From assembly GCF_000272005.1 (NCBI RefSeq), contig NZ_AKKU01000028.1, positions 1 through 53,466 of the forward strand: DNA of 53,466 nt, read 5' to 3'. The DNA is from Alishewanella agri BL06. GTDB lineage: Bacteria > Pseudomonadota > Gammaproteobacteria > Enterobacterales > Alteromonadaceae. Shown here piece by piece: positions 1 to 8,190 of this stretch (position 1 is its first letter; the number at the start of each line of letters is the position of its first letter). Below the pieces are notes generated by a model. The model was not told the origin of the DNA and searched no databases. It saw only the letters and a list, made by a program, of their open reading frames with translations. A program made the position numbers and the translations under genes.

Positions 1-29
1 TCAACACGCCCTAGATAACAGGAAAGTAA

Positions 30-1391
30 ATGGCTAAAAATAAAACCGCCTATGTCTGCAATGAATGTGGGGCAGACTTTATGCGTTGGCAGGGGCAATG
101 TACTGAATGTCAGGCCTGGAATAGTATTACCGAAGTGCGCTTAGGCGCAGTTAACAGTAAAAATGCCCGCTTCGAAGGCTATGCCGGGGCGGCAGTGGCT
201 AAGGTCATGCGGCTTGATGAAGTCGATTTACAGGATGTGCCGCGTTTTAGCTCTGGTTTTGCTGAGTTTGATCGGGTGCTGGGAGGAGGTATTGTGCCGG
301 GCTCTGCCGTTCTAATCGGTGGTCATCCTGGTGCAGGTAAAAGTACCTTACTGCTGCAAATTATGTGTGGTCTGGCGGCGCAAGGCGGCGCCCTGTATGT
401 CACTGGCGAAGAGTCGTTGCAACAGGTGGCAATGCGGGCTCAGCGTTTAGGTTTACCCATGAGTGAACTGAAAATGCTGGCAGAGACTAATGTTGAAACG
501 ATCTGCCATCTGGCACAGCAAGAAAAGCCACGCATTATGGTAATTGATTCGATTCAGGTGATGCATTTGGCCGACATTCAATCCGCACCTGGCAGTGTGT
601 CACAGGTGCGTGAAAGTGCGGCTTTTCTAACGCGCTTTGCCAAGCAGCATCAAATTGCCATTATCATGGTTGGCCACGTTACCAAAGATGGTTCGCTCGC
701 CGGGCCCAAGGTTCTGGAGCATTGTATTGATTGCTCGGTGATGTTGGATGGTGATGCGGATAGTCGTTATCGCACCTTACGAGGTCATAAAAATCGCTTT
801 GGCCCGGTGAATGAACTGGGCGTGTTTGCGATGACCGGTCAGGGCATGAAAGAAGTCAAAAATCCGTCGGCTATTTTTTTAACCCGCAGCAAAGAAGATC
901 AATCCGGTAGTATTGTCATGGTGCTATGGGAAGGCACCCGGCCATTATTGGTAGAGATCCAGGGGTTGGTTGATTATTCACCGCTCAATAATCCGCGCCG
1001 GGTTACACTGGGGATGGAGCAAAACCGGATTGCTATGCTACTGGCCGTAATGCACCGGCATGCCGGTATTCAGATGGCCGATCAGGATGTCTTTGTGAAC
1101 GTGGTGGGGGGGGTTAAAGTTAATGAAACCAGTGCCGATCTGGCAACCTTGCTGGCGTTAGTTTCAAGTTTCCGGGATAAGCCATTACCTAATGATTTGG
1201 TTGTCTTTGGTGAAGTGGGTCTGGCTGGCGAAATTCGTCCGGTCCCTAGTGGGCAGGAGCGATTGAAGGAAGCAGCTAAGCACGGATTTAAACGCGCCAT
1301 TGTCCCAAGTGCGAACCAACCGAAAGAGGCGATTGCCGGAATGACGGTGATCGGTGTAACTAAGTTATCAGAAGCTTTAGAAGCCCTTTGA
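30..1391 (+). CDS. radA: DNA repair protein RadA
   Basis: RadA is a RecA-like ATPase that processes branched recombination intermediates and drives branch migration in the cytoplasm. The 453 residues show the full family layout: an N-terminal C4 zinc finger (Cys10, Cys13, Cys24, Cys27), a Walker A motif GGHPGAGKST at 97-106, the RadA signature KNRFG at 254-258, and a C-terminal Lon-protease-like domain without an obvious protease role. The length matches the family (about 450-460). The ATG at 30 is preceded by AGGAAAG, which fixes the start. Only 29 bases precede it, so the promoter cannot be judged. It converges on bamD across a hairpin. Identification rests on direct motif reading and is secure. 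Confidence 0.97.
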   Translation: MAKNKTAYVCNECGADFMRWQGQCTECQAWNSITEVRLGAVNSKNARFEGYAGAAVAKVMRLDEVDLQDVPRFSSGFAEFDRVLGGGIVPGSAVLIGGHPGAGKSTLLLQIMCGLAAQGGALYVTGEESLQQVAMRAQRLGLPMSELKMLAETNVETICHLAQQEKPRIMVIDSIQVMHLADIQSAPGSVSQVRESAAFLTRFAKQHQIAIIMVGHVTKDGSLAGPKVLEHCIDCSVMLDGDADSRYRTLRGHKNRFGPVNELGVFAMTGQGMKEVKNPSAIFLTRSKEDQSGSIVMVLWEGTRPLLVEIQGLVDYSPLNNPRRVTLGMEQNRIAMLLAVMHRHAGIQMADQDVFVNVVGGVKVNETSADLATLLALVSSFRDKPLPNDLVVFGEVGLAGEIRPVPSGQERLKEAAKHGFKRAIVPSANQPKEAIAGMTVIGVTKLSEALEAL

Positions 1392-1399
1392 TAAAGAGG

Positions 1400-1422
1400 C
1401 GCCCCTGCATAGCGCAGGGGCG
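1400..1422. terminator. Hairpin between convergent radA and bamD
   Basis: A 9-bp perfect stem (1400-1408 with 1414-1422) and a 5-nt ATAGC loop sit in the short gap between the two stop codons. There is no long U-tract on either strand, so it is a likely bidirectional terminator or mRNA 3'-end stabiliser rather than a textbook intrinsic terminator. Confidence 0.55.
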
Positions 1423-1429
1423 ATGATTT

Positions 1430-2182
1430 CTAGCGGAAACGCGCGTTTTGCGGGAAGTTGAGTAACAAGACTTGTTCGGTGTCTGTTTTTAATTTATCCA
1501 GACCCAGGCGGTCATAACTTTCCACCATAATTTCCAGCGCTTGTTCAACTAAGGGTGAGTCACGATAAAACTCAACTACATATTTGCCCCGATTAGCAGC
1601 AGCCAGGAAAGCACCACGGCGCATGTAATAATCCGCTACTAATAGCTCATGACGAGCCAATTTATCTTTAATGGCTACCATGCGCTTTTTCGCATCATCG
1701 GCGTAGCGGCTTTGTGGATAGTTATTTAACAGGATCCGAAAGTCATCAAATGCCTGACGAGTACTCGCCAGATCACGGTCTGCGCGGTCAACGCCGAAGA
1801 ACTCCTGAAAAGCGTTTTCGTCAGCTTTCAGGTTGGTCAGACCACGCATATAGTACACATAATCCAAATCCGGCTGATTGGGGTTTAGCCGGATAAAACG
1901 GTCAATACTGGCCAGCGCTTGTGGTAAGTCGCCTGACTGATGGTAGGCATAAATTAAATCGAGCTGGACCTGACGGGCAATAGGGCCAAATGGATAGCGA
2001 CTTTCTACGGCTTTTAGCAGTTCAATGGCTCGGTTGTAAAGTCCGGCGTCCAGCACTTCTTTAGCTTGTTGATACTGGCCTTGCGCGGTTTGATTTGGGT
2101 TAATGGCTTCCTCTTTCGGTTTCCCGGCACAGGCAGATAAGGCAATTACGCACAAAGCGATTAAAATAAATTTTAGTTTCAT
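1430..2182 (-). CDS. bamD: Outer membrane protein assembly lipoprotein BamD
   Basis: BamD is the essential lipoprotein of the BAM complex that inserts beta-barrel proteins into the outer membrane; it sits on the periplasmic face and contacts BamA. The 250-residue product begins with a lipoprotein signal peptide ending in the lipobox LSAC with acylated Cys18. TPR-like helical repeats follow, with the family features SRYPFGP near 61-67 and a YxMRRGAF-type stretch near 186-194. Length agrees with the family (about 245). It is transcribed divergently from rluD across a 123-bp gap, the same arrangement as in E. coli. No truncation or oddity is seen. Confidence 0.96.
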   Translation of the reverse strand: MKLKFILIALCVIALSACAGKPKEEAINPNQTAQGQYQQAKEVLDAGLYNRAIELLKAVESRYPFGPIARQVQLDLIYAYHQSGDLPQALASIDRFIRLNPNQPDLDYVYYMRGLTNLKADENAFQEFFGVDRADRDLASTRQAFDDFRILLNNYPQSRYADDAKKRMVAIKDKLARHELLVADYYMRRGAFLAAANRGKYVVEFYRDSPLVEQALEIMVESYDRLGLDKLKTDTEQVLLLNFPQNARFR

Positions 2183-2305
2183 GTAAAAATCCGTTACTAC
2201 TTCGGCTAAATGGCTGTCTAGTCCGGCGTAAAATCGTTAAAATACCCGCTCAAGCGATTCTACCCCAGATATCGCGGGGTTGCACACAGGATAACTGCTT
2301 CCGTT

Positions 2306-3280
2306 ATGACAAAACAGCTAAAACTTTCAGAAATCGTACCTGAGCATCTTTTCGGTAAGCGCTTAGATCAGGTTCTGGCCGAAATGTTCCCGGATTATTC
2401 ACGTTCGCGGATAAAAGAGTGGATCCTGGCCAATAGTGTGCAGGTTAACGGGCAGGCCTGTGCGATTCCACGCCAGAAAATGCTGGGCGGTGAGCAGATC
2501 GAGATTCTGGCCGATATTCCGGAAGAAGAGCGTTTTGATGCTGAACCCATTGCTCTGGATATTATTTTTGAAGATGAACATATTCTGGTAATTAATAAGC
2601 CGGCTGGTCTGGTGGTGCATCCGGGTGCTGGTAATCAAGATGGCACTTTACTTAATGCGCTGTTACATCATTGTCCGGCTATTGCTGAGGTACCACGGGC
2701 GGGTATCGTACATCGTTTAGATAAAGATACGACCGGTCTGATGGTGATCGCGAAAACCATCCCGGCACAGACGCATTTAGTCGAGGCGATGCAAGCGCGG
2801 GAAATTACCCGGGAATATGAAGCGGTCTGTTACGGCACTATGACCGGTGGCGGTACTGTGAAACAACCGATTGGCCGGCATCAAACCAAAAGAACGCTAA
2901 TGGCAGTCAATGAAAACGGCAAACCGGCAGTGACGCATTATCGGGTGATGGAGAAATACCGCGCTCATACCCGTTTGCGGCTGCGGCTGGAAACCGGTCG
3001 CACGCACCAGATCCGGGTGCATATGACCTTTATTAGTCACCCGCTGGTTGGTGATCCGGTATATGGCGGTCGGCCAAGACCGCCACGCCAGGCCGGTGAA
3101 GAGTTATTGCAGCTGCTGCGTAATTTTAAACGTCAGGCGTTGCACGCTGCTATGTTAAAGCTGGCGCATCCTATTACCGGCCAGTTACTGGAATGGCATG
3201 CACCCTTACCTGATGATTTAGTTGCCCTAAACGACGCCCTGCGAGCAGATACGCAGCAGCACGGTATGGACTTTGTGTAA
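2306..3280 (+). CDS. rluD: 23S rRNA pseudouridine synthase RluD
   Basis: RluD makes the pseudouridines of helix 69 in 23S rRNA (1911, 1915, 1917 in E. coli numbering), important for subunit joining. The 324-residue protein has an N-terminal S4 RNA-binding domain (about 17-75) and a RluA-type catalytic domain with the signature HRLDKDTTGL at 136-145, in which Asp139 is the expected catalytic residue. A conserved ETGRTHQIRVH block lies near 229-239. It is the first gene of a unit with pgeF (3-bp gap), followed by clpB. The ribosome binding site is weak (AGGA about 15 bases upstream), but the N-terminus fits the family. Confidence 0.96.
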   Translation: MTKQLKLSEIVPEHLFGKRLDQVLAEMFPDYSRSRIKEWILANSVQVNGQACAIPRQKMLGGEQIEILADIPEEERFDAEPIALDIIFEDEHILVINKPAGLVVHPGAGNQDGTLLNALLHHCPAIAEVPRAGIVHRLDKDTTGLMVIAKTIPAQTHLVEAMQAREITREYEAVCYGTMTGGGTVKQPIGRHQTKRTLMAVNENGKPAVTHYRVMEKYRAHTRLRLRLETGRTHQIRVHMTFISHPLVGDPVYGGRPRPPRQAGEELLQLLRNFKRQALHAAMLKLAHPITGQLLEWHAPLPDDLVALNDALRADTQQHGMDFV

Positions 3281-3283
3281 CCG

Positions 3284-4045
3284 ATGATAGACGCTGCCAA
3301 CACCACGGTATTGCTCTACCCCGATTGGCCGGCACCGGCTAATGTCAGAGCGGTAAGTTCGACTCGTTTGGGCGGGGTGTCAACAGCGAGCTTTTCTAGT
3401 CTTAATCTCGGAGCTCATGTCGGCGATGATCCCATAGCAGTCAATACCAACCGGCAGCGCTTTGCTGAACTGGCGGCACTGCCGGCGATGCCGTTTTGGC
3501 TGAACCAGGTGCATGGTACCCGGGTGTTGCAATTACCTACGGCTGCGCAGACCGATTTAACCGCTGATGCCAGTTACAGCAGGCAAGCGGCACAGGTGTG
3601 TCTGGTGATGACCGCCGATTGCTTACCACTGCTGATTTGCAATCGTGCCGGCACGGAAGTCGCGGCGGTACATGCAGGCTGGCGTGGTTTAGCTGCCGGT
3701 GTGATAGAACAAACGCTGGCTTGTTTTCAGTCACCTGCTGCTGAATTGCTGGTTTGGCTGGGGCCAGCAATAGGCCCTACGGCGTTTGAGGTGGGTAGCG
3801 AGGTGCGGGCCATATTTATGGCACAAAACCCACTGGCGTCAGATGCCTTTGTGGCGTTAAGCGCCGAAAAGTATTTAGCGGATCTCTATCAGCTCGCCCG
3901 ACTCCGATTACAGCAGAGCGGTATTACAGCCATTTATGGAGCAGAATATTGCACTTATAGCGATCAACAGCGCTTTTTCTCTTATCGGCGAGATGGCCAA
4001 ACCGGCCGTCAGGCCAGTGCAATCTGGCTGCAAACCTCACCTTAA
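3284..4045 (+). CDS. pgeF: Peptidoglycan editing factor PgeF (YfiH, laccase-domain family)
   Basis: Members of this family (also called YfiH or multicopper polyphenol oxidase) are cytoplasmic; the E. coli protein guards peptidoglycan composition by acting on UDP-MurNAc-L-Ser, and relatives show purine nucleoside activities. The 253-residue protein carries the three metal ligands of the family: His77 in NQVHGTR, Cys113 in TADCLPLL and His130 in AVHAGWRGL. The ATG at 3284 lies 3 bp after the rluD stop, so the pair is probably translationally coupled. Gene order rluD-pgeF-clpB is conserved in gammaproteobacteria. The family call is secure; the exact substrate here is inferred. Confidence 0.93.
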   Translation: MIDAANTTVLLYPDWPAPANVRAVSSTRLGGVSTASFSSLNLGAHVGDDPIAVNTNRQRFAELAALPAMPFWLNQVHGTRVLQLPTAAQTDLTADASYSRQAAQVCLVMTADCLPLLICNRAGTEVAAVHAGWRGLAAGVIEQTLACFQSPAAELLVWLGPAIGPTAFEVGSEVRAIFMAQNPLASDAFVALSAEKYLADLYQLARLRLQQSGITAIYGAEYCTYSDQQRFFSYRRDGQTGRQASAIWLQTSP

Positions 4046-4086
4046 ATGCTTTAGCTTGATGCAAGTCAAATTTTTGACGTTTGCTG

Positions 4087-4115
4087 CTTGAATTTTCCAC
4101 ACTCCCACCCAATCT
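4087..4115 (+). promoter_or_regulatory. Sigma-32-type heat-shock promoter of clpB
   Basis: A -35 element CTTGAA (4087-4092) and a -10 element CCCAATCT (4108-4115) are separated by 15 bp. They match the sigma-32 consensus (CTTGAA / CCCCATNT) at every specified position except one in the -10. Transcription would begin near 4122, about 34 bases before the clpB start codon. This fits the known heat-shock control of clpB. Confidence 0.75.
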
Positions 4116-4155
4116 TAGCTAACATCATAGTTAAGGTATCAGCGGGAGCCTGCCA

Positions 4156-6735
4156 ATGCGTCTAGATAAATTTACCAGTAAATTCCAGGAAGCGATTGCC
4201 GATGCGCAATCGCTGGCGCTGGGTCGCGATCAACAATTTATTGAGCCGGTGCATATTATGTTTGCCTTACTGAATCAGGAAGGCGGCACAGTGCGCGAGC
4301 TGTTGAACAAGCTGGCAATCAACTTTAATGAACTGCGTTCTAAAGTAAGTCAGGCAATAGAGCGTCTGCCCCGGGTGGAGGGTGATGCCGGTAGCTTGCA
4401 GCTGTCTGCTGCAACAGCTCAATTGTTGCAGCAGTGCGATAAGCTGGCACAAAAGCGTAAAGATCAGTTTATTTCCAGTGAGTTATTTGTGCTGGCGGCT
4501 ACCGAGGATAAATCTGAATTAGGCCGCATTTTACAGTTACTGGGCGTGACGAAAGATAAGGTCAGCGCTGCGATCGAGCAACTGCGTGCCGGTCAGAAAG
4601 TGGAAGATGCGAATGCTGAAGATACCCGCCAGGCATTGACCAAATATACCATTGATCTGACCGCCCGCGCCGAGTCCGGCAAGCTGGATCCGGTGATCGG
4701 CCGAGACGAAGAAATTCGTCGTTGTGTTCAGGTGCTGCAGCGGCGTACCAAAAATAACCCGGTACTAATTGGTGAGCCTGGTGTGGGTAAAACAGCGATT
4801 GTCGAAGGCTTGGCACAACGAATTGTTAATAAAGAAGTACCGGAGGGGTTAAAAGATAAGCGGGTATTATCACTGGATATGGGCGCGCTGCTGGCTGGCG
4901 CTAAATATCGCGGTGAATTTGAAGAACGCTTAAAAGCCGTGCTGAATGAAGTAGCCAAAGAAGAAGGCCAGATCATTCTGTTTATTGATGAAATTCATAC
5001 CATGGTCGGTGCCGGCAAGGCCGATGGTGCCATGGACGCCGGTAATATGTTAAAGCCGGCACTAGCGCGCGGTGAACTGCACTGTTTGGGCGCCACTACG
5101 CTGGATGAATATCGCAAATATATTGAGAAAGATGCGGCGCTGGAGCGTCGTTTCCAAAAAGTGCTGGTAGAAGAGCCGAGTGTCGAGGACACCATTGCCA
5201 TCCTGCGTGGTTTAAAAGAGCGTTACGAACTGCACCATTCGGTAGAAATTACTGACCCGGCGATTGTGGCGGCAGCAACGCTGTCACATCGTTATGTCAG
5301 TGACCGGCAACTACCCGATAAAGCTATCGATTTGATTGACGAAGCGGCTTCCAGTATCCGGATGCAAATGGATTCCAAACCGGAGGAGCTAGATCGCTTA
5401 GAGCGCCGGATTATCCAGCTAAAGCTGGAAGACAATGCGTTGGCGAAAGAAACCGATGATGCCAGTAAAAAACGCCGCGACACCATCCGTGAACAAATCG
5501 ATGAGCTGGAGCAGCGTTATAACGAACTGGATGAAGTCTGGGAGTCGGAAAAGGCTGCGTTACAAGGCACGCAAAATATTAAAGCCGAATTGGAGCAGGC
5601 GAGACTGGATCTGGAAGTGGCCAGACGCGCCAGCGATCTGCAGCGGATGTCGGAACTACAGTATGGTCGTATCCCTGAGCTGGAGAAAAAACTGGATCTC
5701 GCCTCGCAAGCCGAGATGCAGGAAATGACCTTGCTGCGGCATAAGGTGACTGATCAGGAAATTGCCGATGTGTTATCAAAGGCCACCGGTATTCCGGTCA
5801 ATAAAATGCTGGAAGGCGAACGCGATAAATTATTACGGATGGAAGATGCGCTACACGCTAAAGTTGTCGGACAGCAGGAGGCGGTAAGTGCGGTTGCGAA
5901 CGCTATTCGCCGTTCCCGTGCCGGGCTGGCCGATCCGAACAAACCCATTGGCTCCTTCCTATTCCTGGGGCCCACCGGAGTCGGTAAAACCGAGTTGACC
6001 AAGGCGCTGGCGCAATTCTTATTTGATAGCCCGGATGCGATGGTGCGGATCGATATGTCCGAGTTTATGGAGAAACATGCGGTCTCACGGCTAGTGGGTG
6101 CGCCTCCGGGCTACGTTGGCTATGAGGAGGGCGGTTATCTGACCGAGGCGGTAAGGCGGAAACCTTATTCTGTGATCTTGCTGGATGAGGTGGAGAAAGC
6201 GCACCCGGATGTGTTTAATATTCTGCTACAGGTACTGGATGATGGCCGGCTGACTGATGGCCAGGGCCGCACCGTCGATTTCAAAAATGCGGTGATTATT
6301 ATGACATCGAATCTTGGCTCCGATTTGATTCAGGAACACTATCGTGAGTTTAGCTATACCGAGATGAAAGAGATGTTGATGGGCGTGCTGAGTAAACAGT
6401 TCCGGCCAGAGTTTCTAAACCGGCTGGACGAAGCAGTGGTATTTCACCCGCTGGATGATCGGCAAATTAAACAGATCGCCTCGATTCAGCTGGCGCGGCT
6501 GGAGCAACGTTTACAGCAGCGTGATTACCAGTTGTCTGTAAGTGATGCGGCACTGGAAAAACTGGCTGAGGTAGGTTTCGATCCATTGTATGGTGCCAGA
6601 CCATTAAAACGGGCGATTCAGCAACATCTGGAAAACCCGCTGGCGCAGGCCTTGTTGCAAGGCGAGATCTTACCTGGTTCTACTGTGGTAATAGACCACA
6701 ACGGCCAGCAGTTCACGGTAACCAGCCGGAATTAA
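4156..6735 (+). CDS. clpB: Disaggregase ClpB
   Basis: ClpB is the hexameric AAA+ disaggregase that, with DnaK/DnaJ/GrpE, threads aggregated proteins through its pore. The 859-residue chain has a Clp N-domain (about 1-145), a first nucleotide-binding domain with Walker A GEPGVGKT at 206-213, a long coiled-coil middle domain (about 400-530), a second AAA+ domain with Walker A GPTGVGKT near 605-612, and the D2-small domain. Length is essentially that of E. coli ClpB (857). A GGGAG ribosome binding site sits 8 bases before the ATG. A sigma-32-like promoter lies directly upstream, and strong hairpins follow the stop codon. Confidence 0.98.
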   Translation: MRLDKFTSKFQEAIADAQSLALGRDQQFIEPVHIMFALLNQEGGTVRELLNKLAINFNELRSKVSQAIERLPRVEGDAGSLQLSAATAQLLQQCDKLAQKRKDQFISSELFVLAATEDKSELGRILQLLGVTKDKVSAAIEQLRAGQKVEDANAEDTRQALTKYTIDLTARAESGKLDPVIGRDEEIRRCVQVLQRRTKNNPVLIGEPGVGKTAIVEGLAQRIVNKEVPEGLKDKRVLSLDMGALLAGAKYRGEFEERLKAVLNEVAKEEGQIILFIDEIHTMVGAGKADGAMDAGNMLKPALARGELHCLGATTLDEYRKYIEKDAALERRFQKVLVEEPSVEDTIAILRGLKERYELHHSVEITDPAIVAAATLSHRYVSDRQLPDKAIDLIDEAASSIRMQMDSKPEELDRLERRIIQLKLEDNALAKETDDASKKRRDTIREQIDELEQRYNELDEVWESEKAALQGTQNIKAELEQARLDLEVARRASDLQRMSELQYGRIPELEKKLDLASQAEMQEMTLLRHKVTDQEIADVLSKATGIPVNKMLEGERDKLLRMEDALHAKVVGQQEAVSAVANAIRRSRAGLADPNKPIGSFLFLGPTGVGKTELTKALAQFLFDSPDAMVRIDMSEFMEKHAVSRLVGAPPGYVGYEEGGYLTEAVRRKPYSVILLDEVEKAHPDVFNILLQVLDDGRLTDGQGRTVDFKNAVIIMTSNLGSDLIQEHYREFSYTEMKEMLMGVLSKQFRPEFLNRLDEAVVFHPLDDRQIKQIASIQLARLEQRLQQRDYQLSVSDAALEKLAEVGFDPLYGARPLKRAIQQHLENPLAQALLQGEILPGSTVVIDHNGQQFTVTSRN

Positions 6736-6738
6736 TTG

Positions 6739-6760
6739 CGCTCCGGAAACTTCCGGAGCG
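6739..6760. terminator. First hairpin after clpB
   Basis: A 10-bp perfect inverted repeat (6739-6748 with 6751-6760) lies just after the clpB stop codon. It has no adjacent U-run and is followed within 20 bases by a second, canonical terminator. It probably protects the 3' end of the mRNA or helps stop the convergent transcript. Confidence 0.5.
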
Positions 6761-6775
6761 AAATAAACTTAACGA

Positions 6776-7198
6776 TTAAGGCGCTGCAGGACAGCGCCTT
6801 TTTATTTCAAAATTTGCCAACAGGATTTGCTGCTCACGCTCTTCGTTAGTCAACAATCTTAGCTCTTCACTGTTTGCTTCTTTGGTAAACAGCTCCTGAC
6901 TGCTTTGCAGTAGCGTTAACTGGTCTCGCGCTTGTTGACAAAGCGTTGGATCAAGTGCTACCGCTGCTGCCTGCTCAGCATTAACGGTACCCGCCGTTAA
7001 TGCAGGGGCTGATGCCGCCTGGCTGGTACGAATTGTCACTAATTGATATTCGCCCTGAGCCGGTGGCTGTTGGCTGAAATGCACTACACCCTTAGCATCT
7101 TGCCAACTGTAAACCGTTTGCGCAGCAACACTCAGGCTAAGAACTGAAAAGATGCTACCAATTAAGATTTGCCTCACTTTTGCCATGGTTCTATCCAT
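6776..7198 (-). CDS. DUF4124-domain secreted protein
   Basis: The 140-residue product has an N-terminal signal peptide (hydrophobic stretch about 11-25, likely cleaved near VAAQ) followed by a short DUF4124-type domain, recognisable from VYSWQDAKGVVHFSQQPP (about 29-46). The rest is polar and helical, with a Gln/Glu-rich C-terminus. DUF4124 proteins are periplasmic and of unknown function. The start at 7198 is favoured by AAGGG 12 bases upstream; a second ATG at 7186 is possible. The 3' end contains the clpB terminator hairpin. It is divergent from pssA with only 52 bp between start codons. Confidence 0.75.
   Translation of the reverse strand: MDRTMAKVRQILIGSIFSVLSLSVAAQTVYSWQDAKGVVHFSQQPPAQGEYQLVTIRTSQAASAPALTAGTVNAEQAAAVALDPTLCQQARDQLTLLQSSQELFTKEANSEELRLLTNEEREQQILLANFEIKRRCPAAP
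6778..6806 (+). terminator. Intrinsic terminator of clpB, inside the convergent gene
   Basis: A 9-bp stem AAGGCGCTG / CAGCGCCTT (6778-6786 with 6792-6800) with loop CAGGA runs into TTTATTT on the plus strand. The same bases are the last codons and stop codon of the opposite-strand DUF4124 gene, so one sequence serves as clpB terminator and as coding DNA. Confidence 0.8.
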
Positions 7199-7214
7199 GC
7201 TATGTTATGTCCCT

Positions 7215-7220
7215 TATAAT
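7215..7220 (+). promoter_or_regulatory. Possible -10 element for pssA
   Basis: A perfect TATAAT lies 30 bases before the pssA start codon. No good -35 hexamer is visible at 16-18 bp, so this is a weak call based on one hexamer. Confidence 0.35.
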
Positions 7221-7250
7221 CAGTGTAATCGTTTTTTCAGAAGTTGCCTT

Positions 7251-8084
7251 ATGACAGATTTAAAAAACAGTGAAACCAGCCCACATAAGGGCATATATCT
7301 GCTTCCTAACCTGTTAACGACTGCAGGTTTATTTTCTGGCTTTTTTGCTATCGTATCATCAATGAACGGTCGCTTTGAAGCTGCAGCGGTCGCCATTTTT
7401 ATTGCGATGATTTTTGATGGTCTTGACGGCCGGGTGGCGCGCTTAACCAATACCCAAAGTGAATTTGGTGCTCAGTATGACAGTATGTCAGATTTACTGG
7501 CTTTTGGTGTCGCCCCTGCCTTGGTGGCTTATAACTGGGCTCTGGCCGATTTAGGTAAGTTTGGTTGGTTAGCGGCCTTTATCTATGTTGCTTGTGCCGC
7601 TTTGCGTCTGGCGCGCTTTAATGCCAACTTGGGTGTTACCGACGGTCGCTTTTTTCAGGGGTTAGCCAGCCCGGCGGCCGCAGCACTGGTTGCGGGTATG
7701 GTCTGGAATGGTGCCGCCTTTGAAATCGACGGCGATAAATATGGTTACTTAGTGGGGCTACTTACCATTACCGCAGGCTTTTTAATGGTAAGTAACTTCC
7801 GTTATAACTCGTTTAAAAATCTCAACTGGCGTGACCGGGTGTCATTCCTGACGATTTTGCTGGTGGTATTAATTTTTGTCGTTATTGCGGCACGACCGGC
7901 ACAAATGCTGTTTATTATCTTTCTTGCCTACGCTTGCTCTGGTCCGATCACGACGTTTCGCAGTGTGCGCAAACTTAAACTCGAACATGTGGTGGGGGAT
8001 TCTGAAGATGCAGACTTTCTGGATGACGCTGAACCGAAAAAGCCCGCCGCGCAAGAATCGACGGAGTCAGAGCCGAAAAACTGA
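7251..8084 (+). CDS. pssA: CDP-diacylglycerol--serine O-phosphatidyltransferase PssA (membrane type)
   Basis: The enzyme makes phosphatidylserine from CDP-diacylglycerol and L-serine, the route to phosphatidylethanolamine, in the inner membrane. The 277-residue protein carries the CDP-alcohol phosphotransferase signature (DGLDGRVAR, then G and two Asp residues in GAQYDSMSD) and several hydrophobic helices. This is the integral-membrane type, unlike the phospholipase-D-like soluble PssA of E. coli. The start is placed at the ATG at 7251 (MTDLKN); an in-frame upstream extension to 7152 would run into the DUF4124 gene and has no family support. A TATAAT hexamer lies at 7215-7220. The C-terminal 25 residues are polar. 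Confidence 0.9.
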   Translation: MTDLKNSETSPHKGIYLLPNLLTTAGLFSGFFAIVSSMNGRFEAAAVAIFIAMIFDGLDGRVARLTNTQSEFGAQYDSMSDLLAFGVAPALVAYNWALADLGKFGWLAAFIYVACAALRLARFNANLGVTDGRFFQGLASPAAAALVAGMVWNGAAFEIDGDKYGYLVGLLTITAGFLMVSNFRYNSFKNLNWRDRVSFLTILLVVLIFVVIAARPAQMLFIIFLAYACSGPITTFRSVRKLKLEHVVGDSEDADFLDDAEPKKPAAQESTESEPKN

Positions 8085-8130
8085 TCCCGGAAGCTGGTTG
8101 GTCGCGTAAGGCGCTTTTCGTGTTACGCCC

Positions 8131-8169
8131 TTGATAATAGGTTTGCTTTCCCCAATCATTGGGGAAAGC
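8131..8169 (+). promoter_or_regulatory. gshA upstream region: promoter-like hexamers and a long hairpin
   Basis: TTGATA (8131-8136) and AATCAT (8154-8159) are spaced 17 bp and could be the gshA promoter. They overlap an 11-bp perfect stem (8145-8155 with 8159-8169, loop TCA) that ends 21 bases before the start codon. The hairpin has no U-run. It may be the 3' end of pssA mRNA; the promoter reading is tentative. Confidence 0.35.
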
Positions 8170-8190
8170 TTCAATCAGTAAGGAATCATC

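Noticed and set aside
7152..7250. In-frame N-terminal extension of pssA
   Set aside because: It overlaps the start of the divergent DUF4124 gene and the possible -10 element, and it adds residues not expected in the family.
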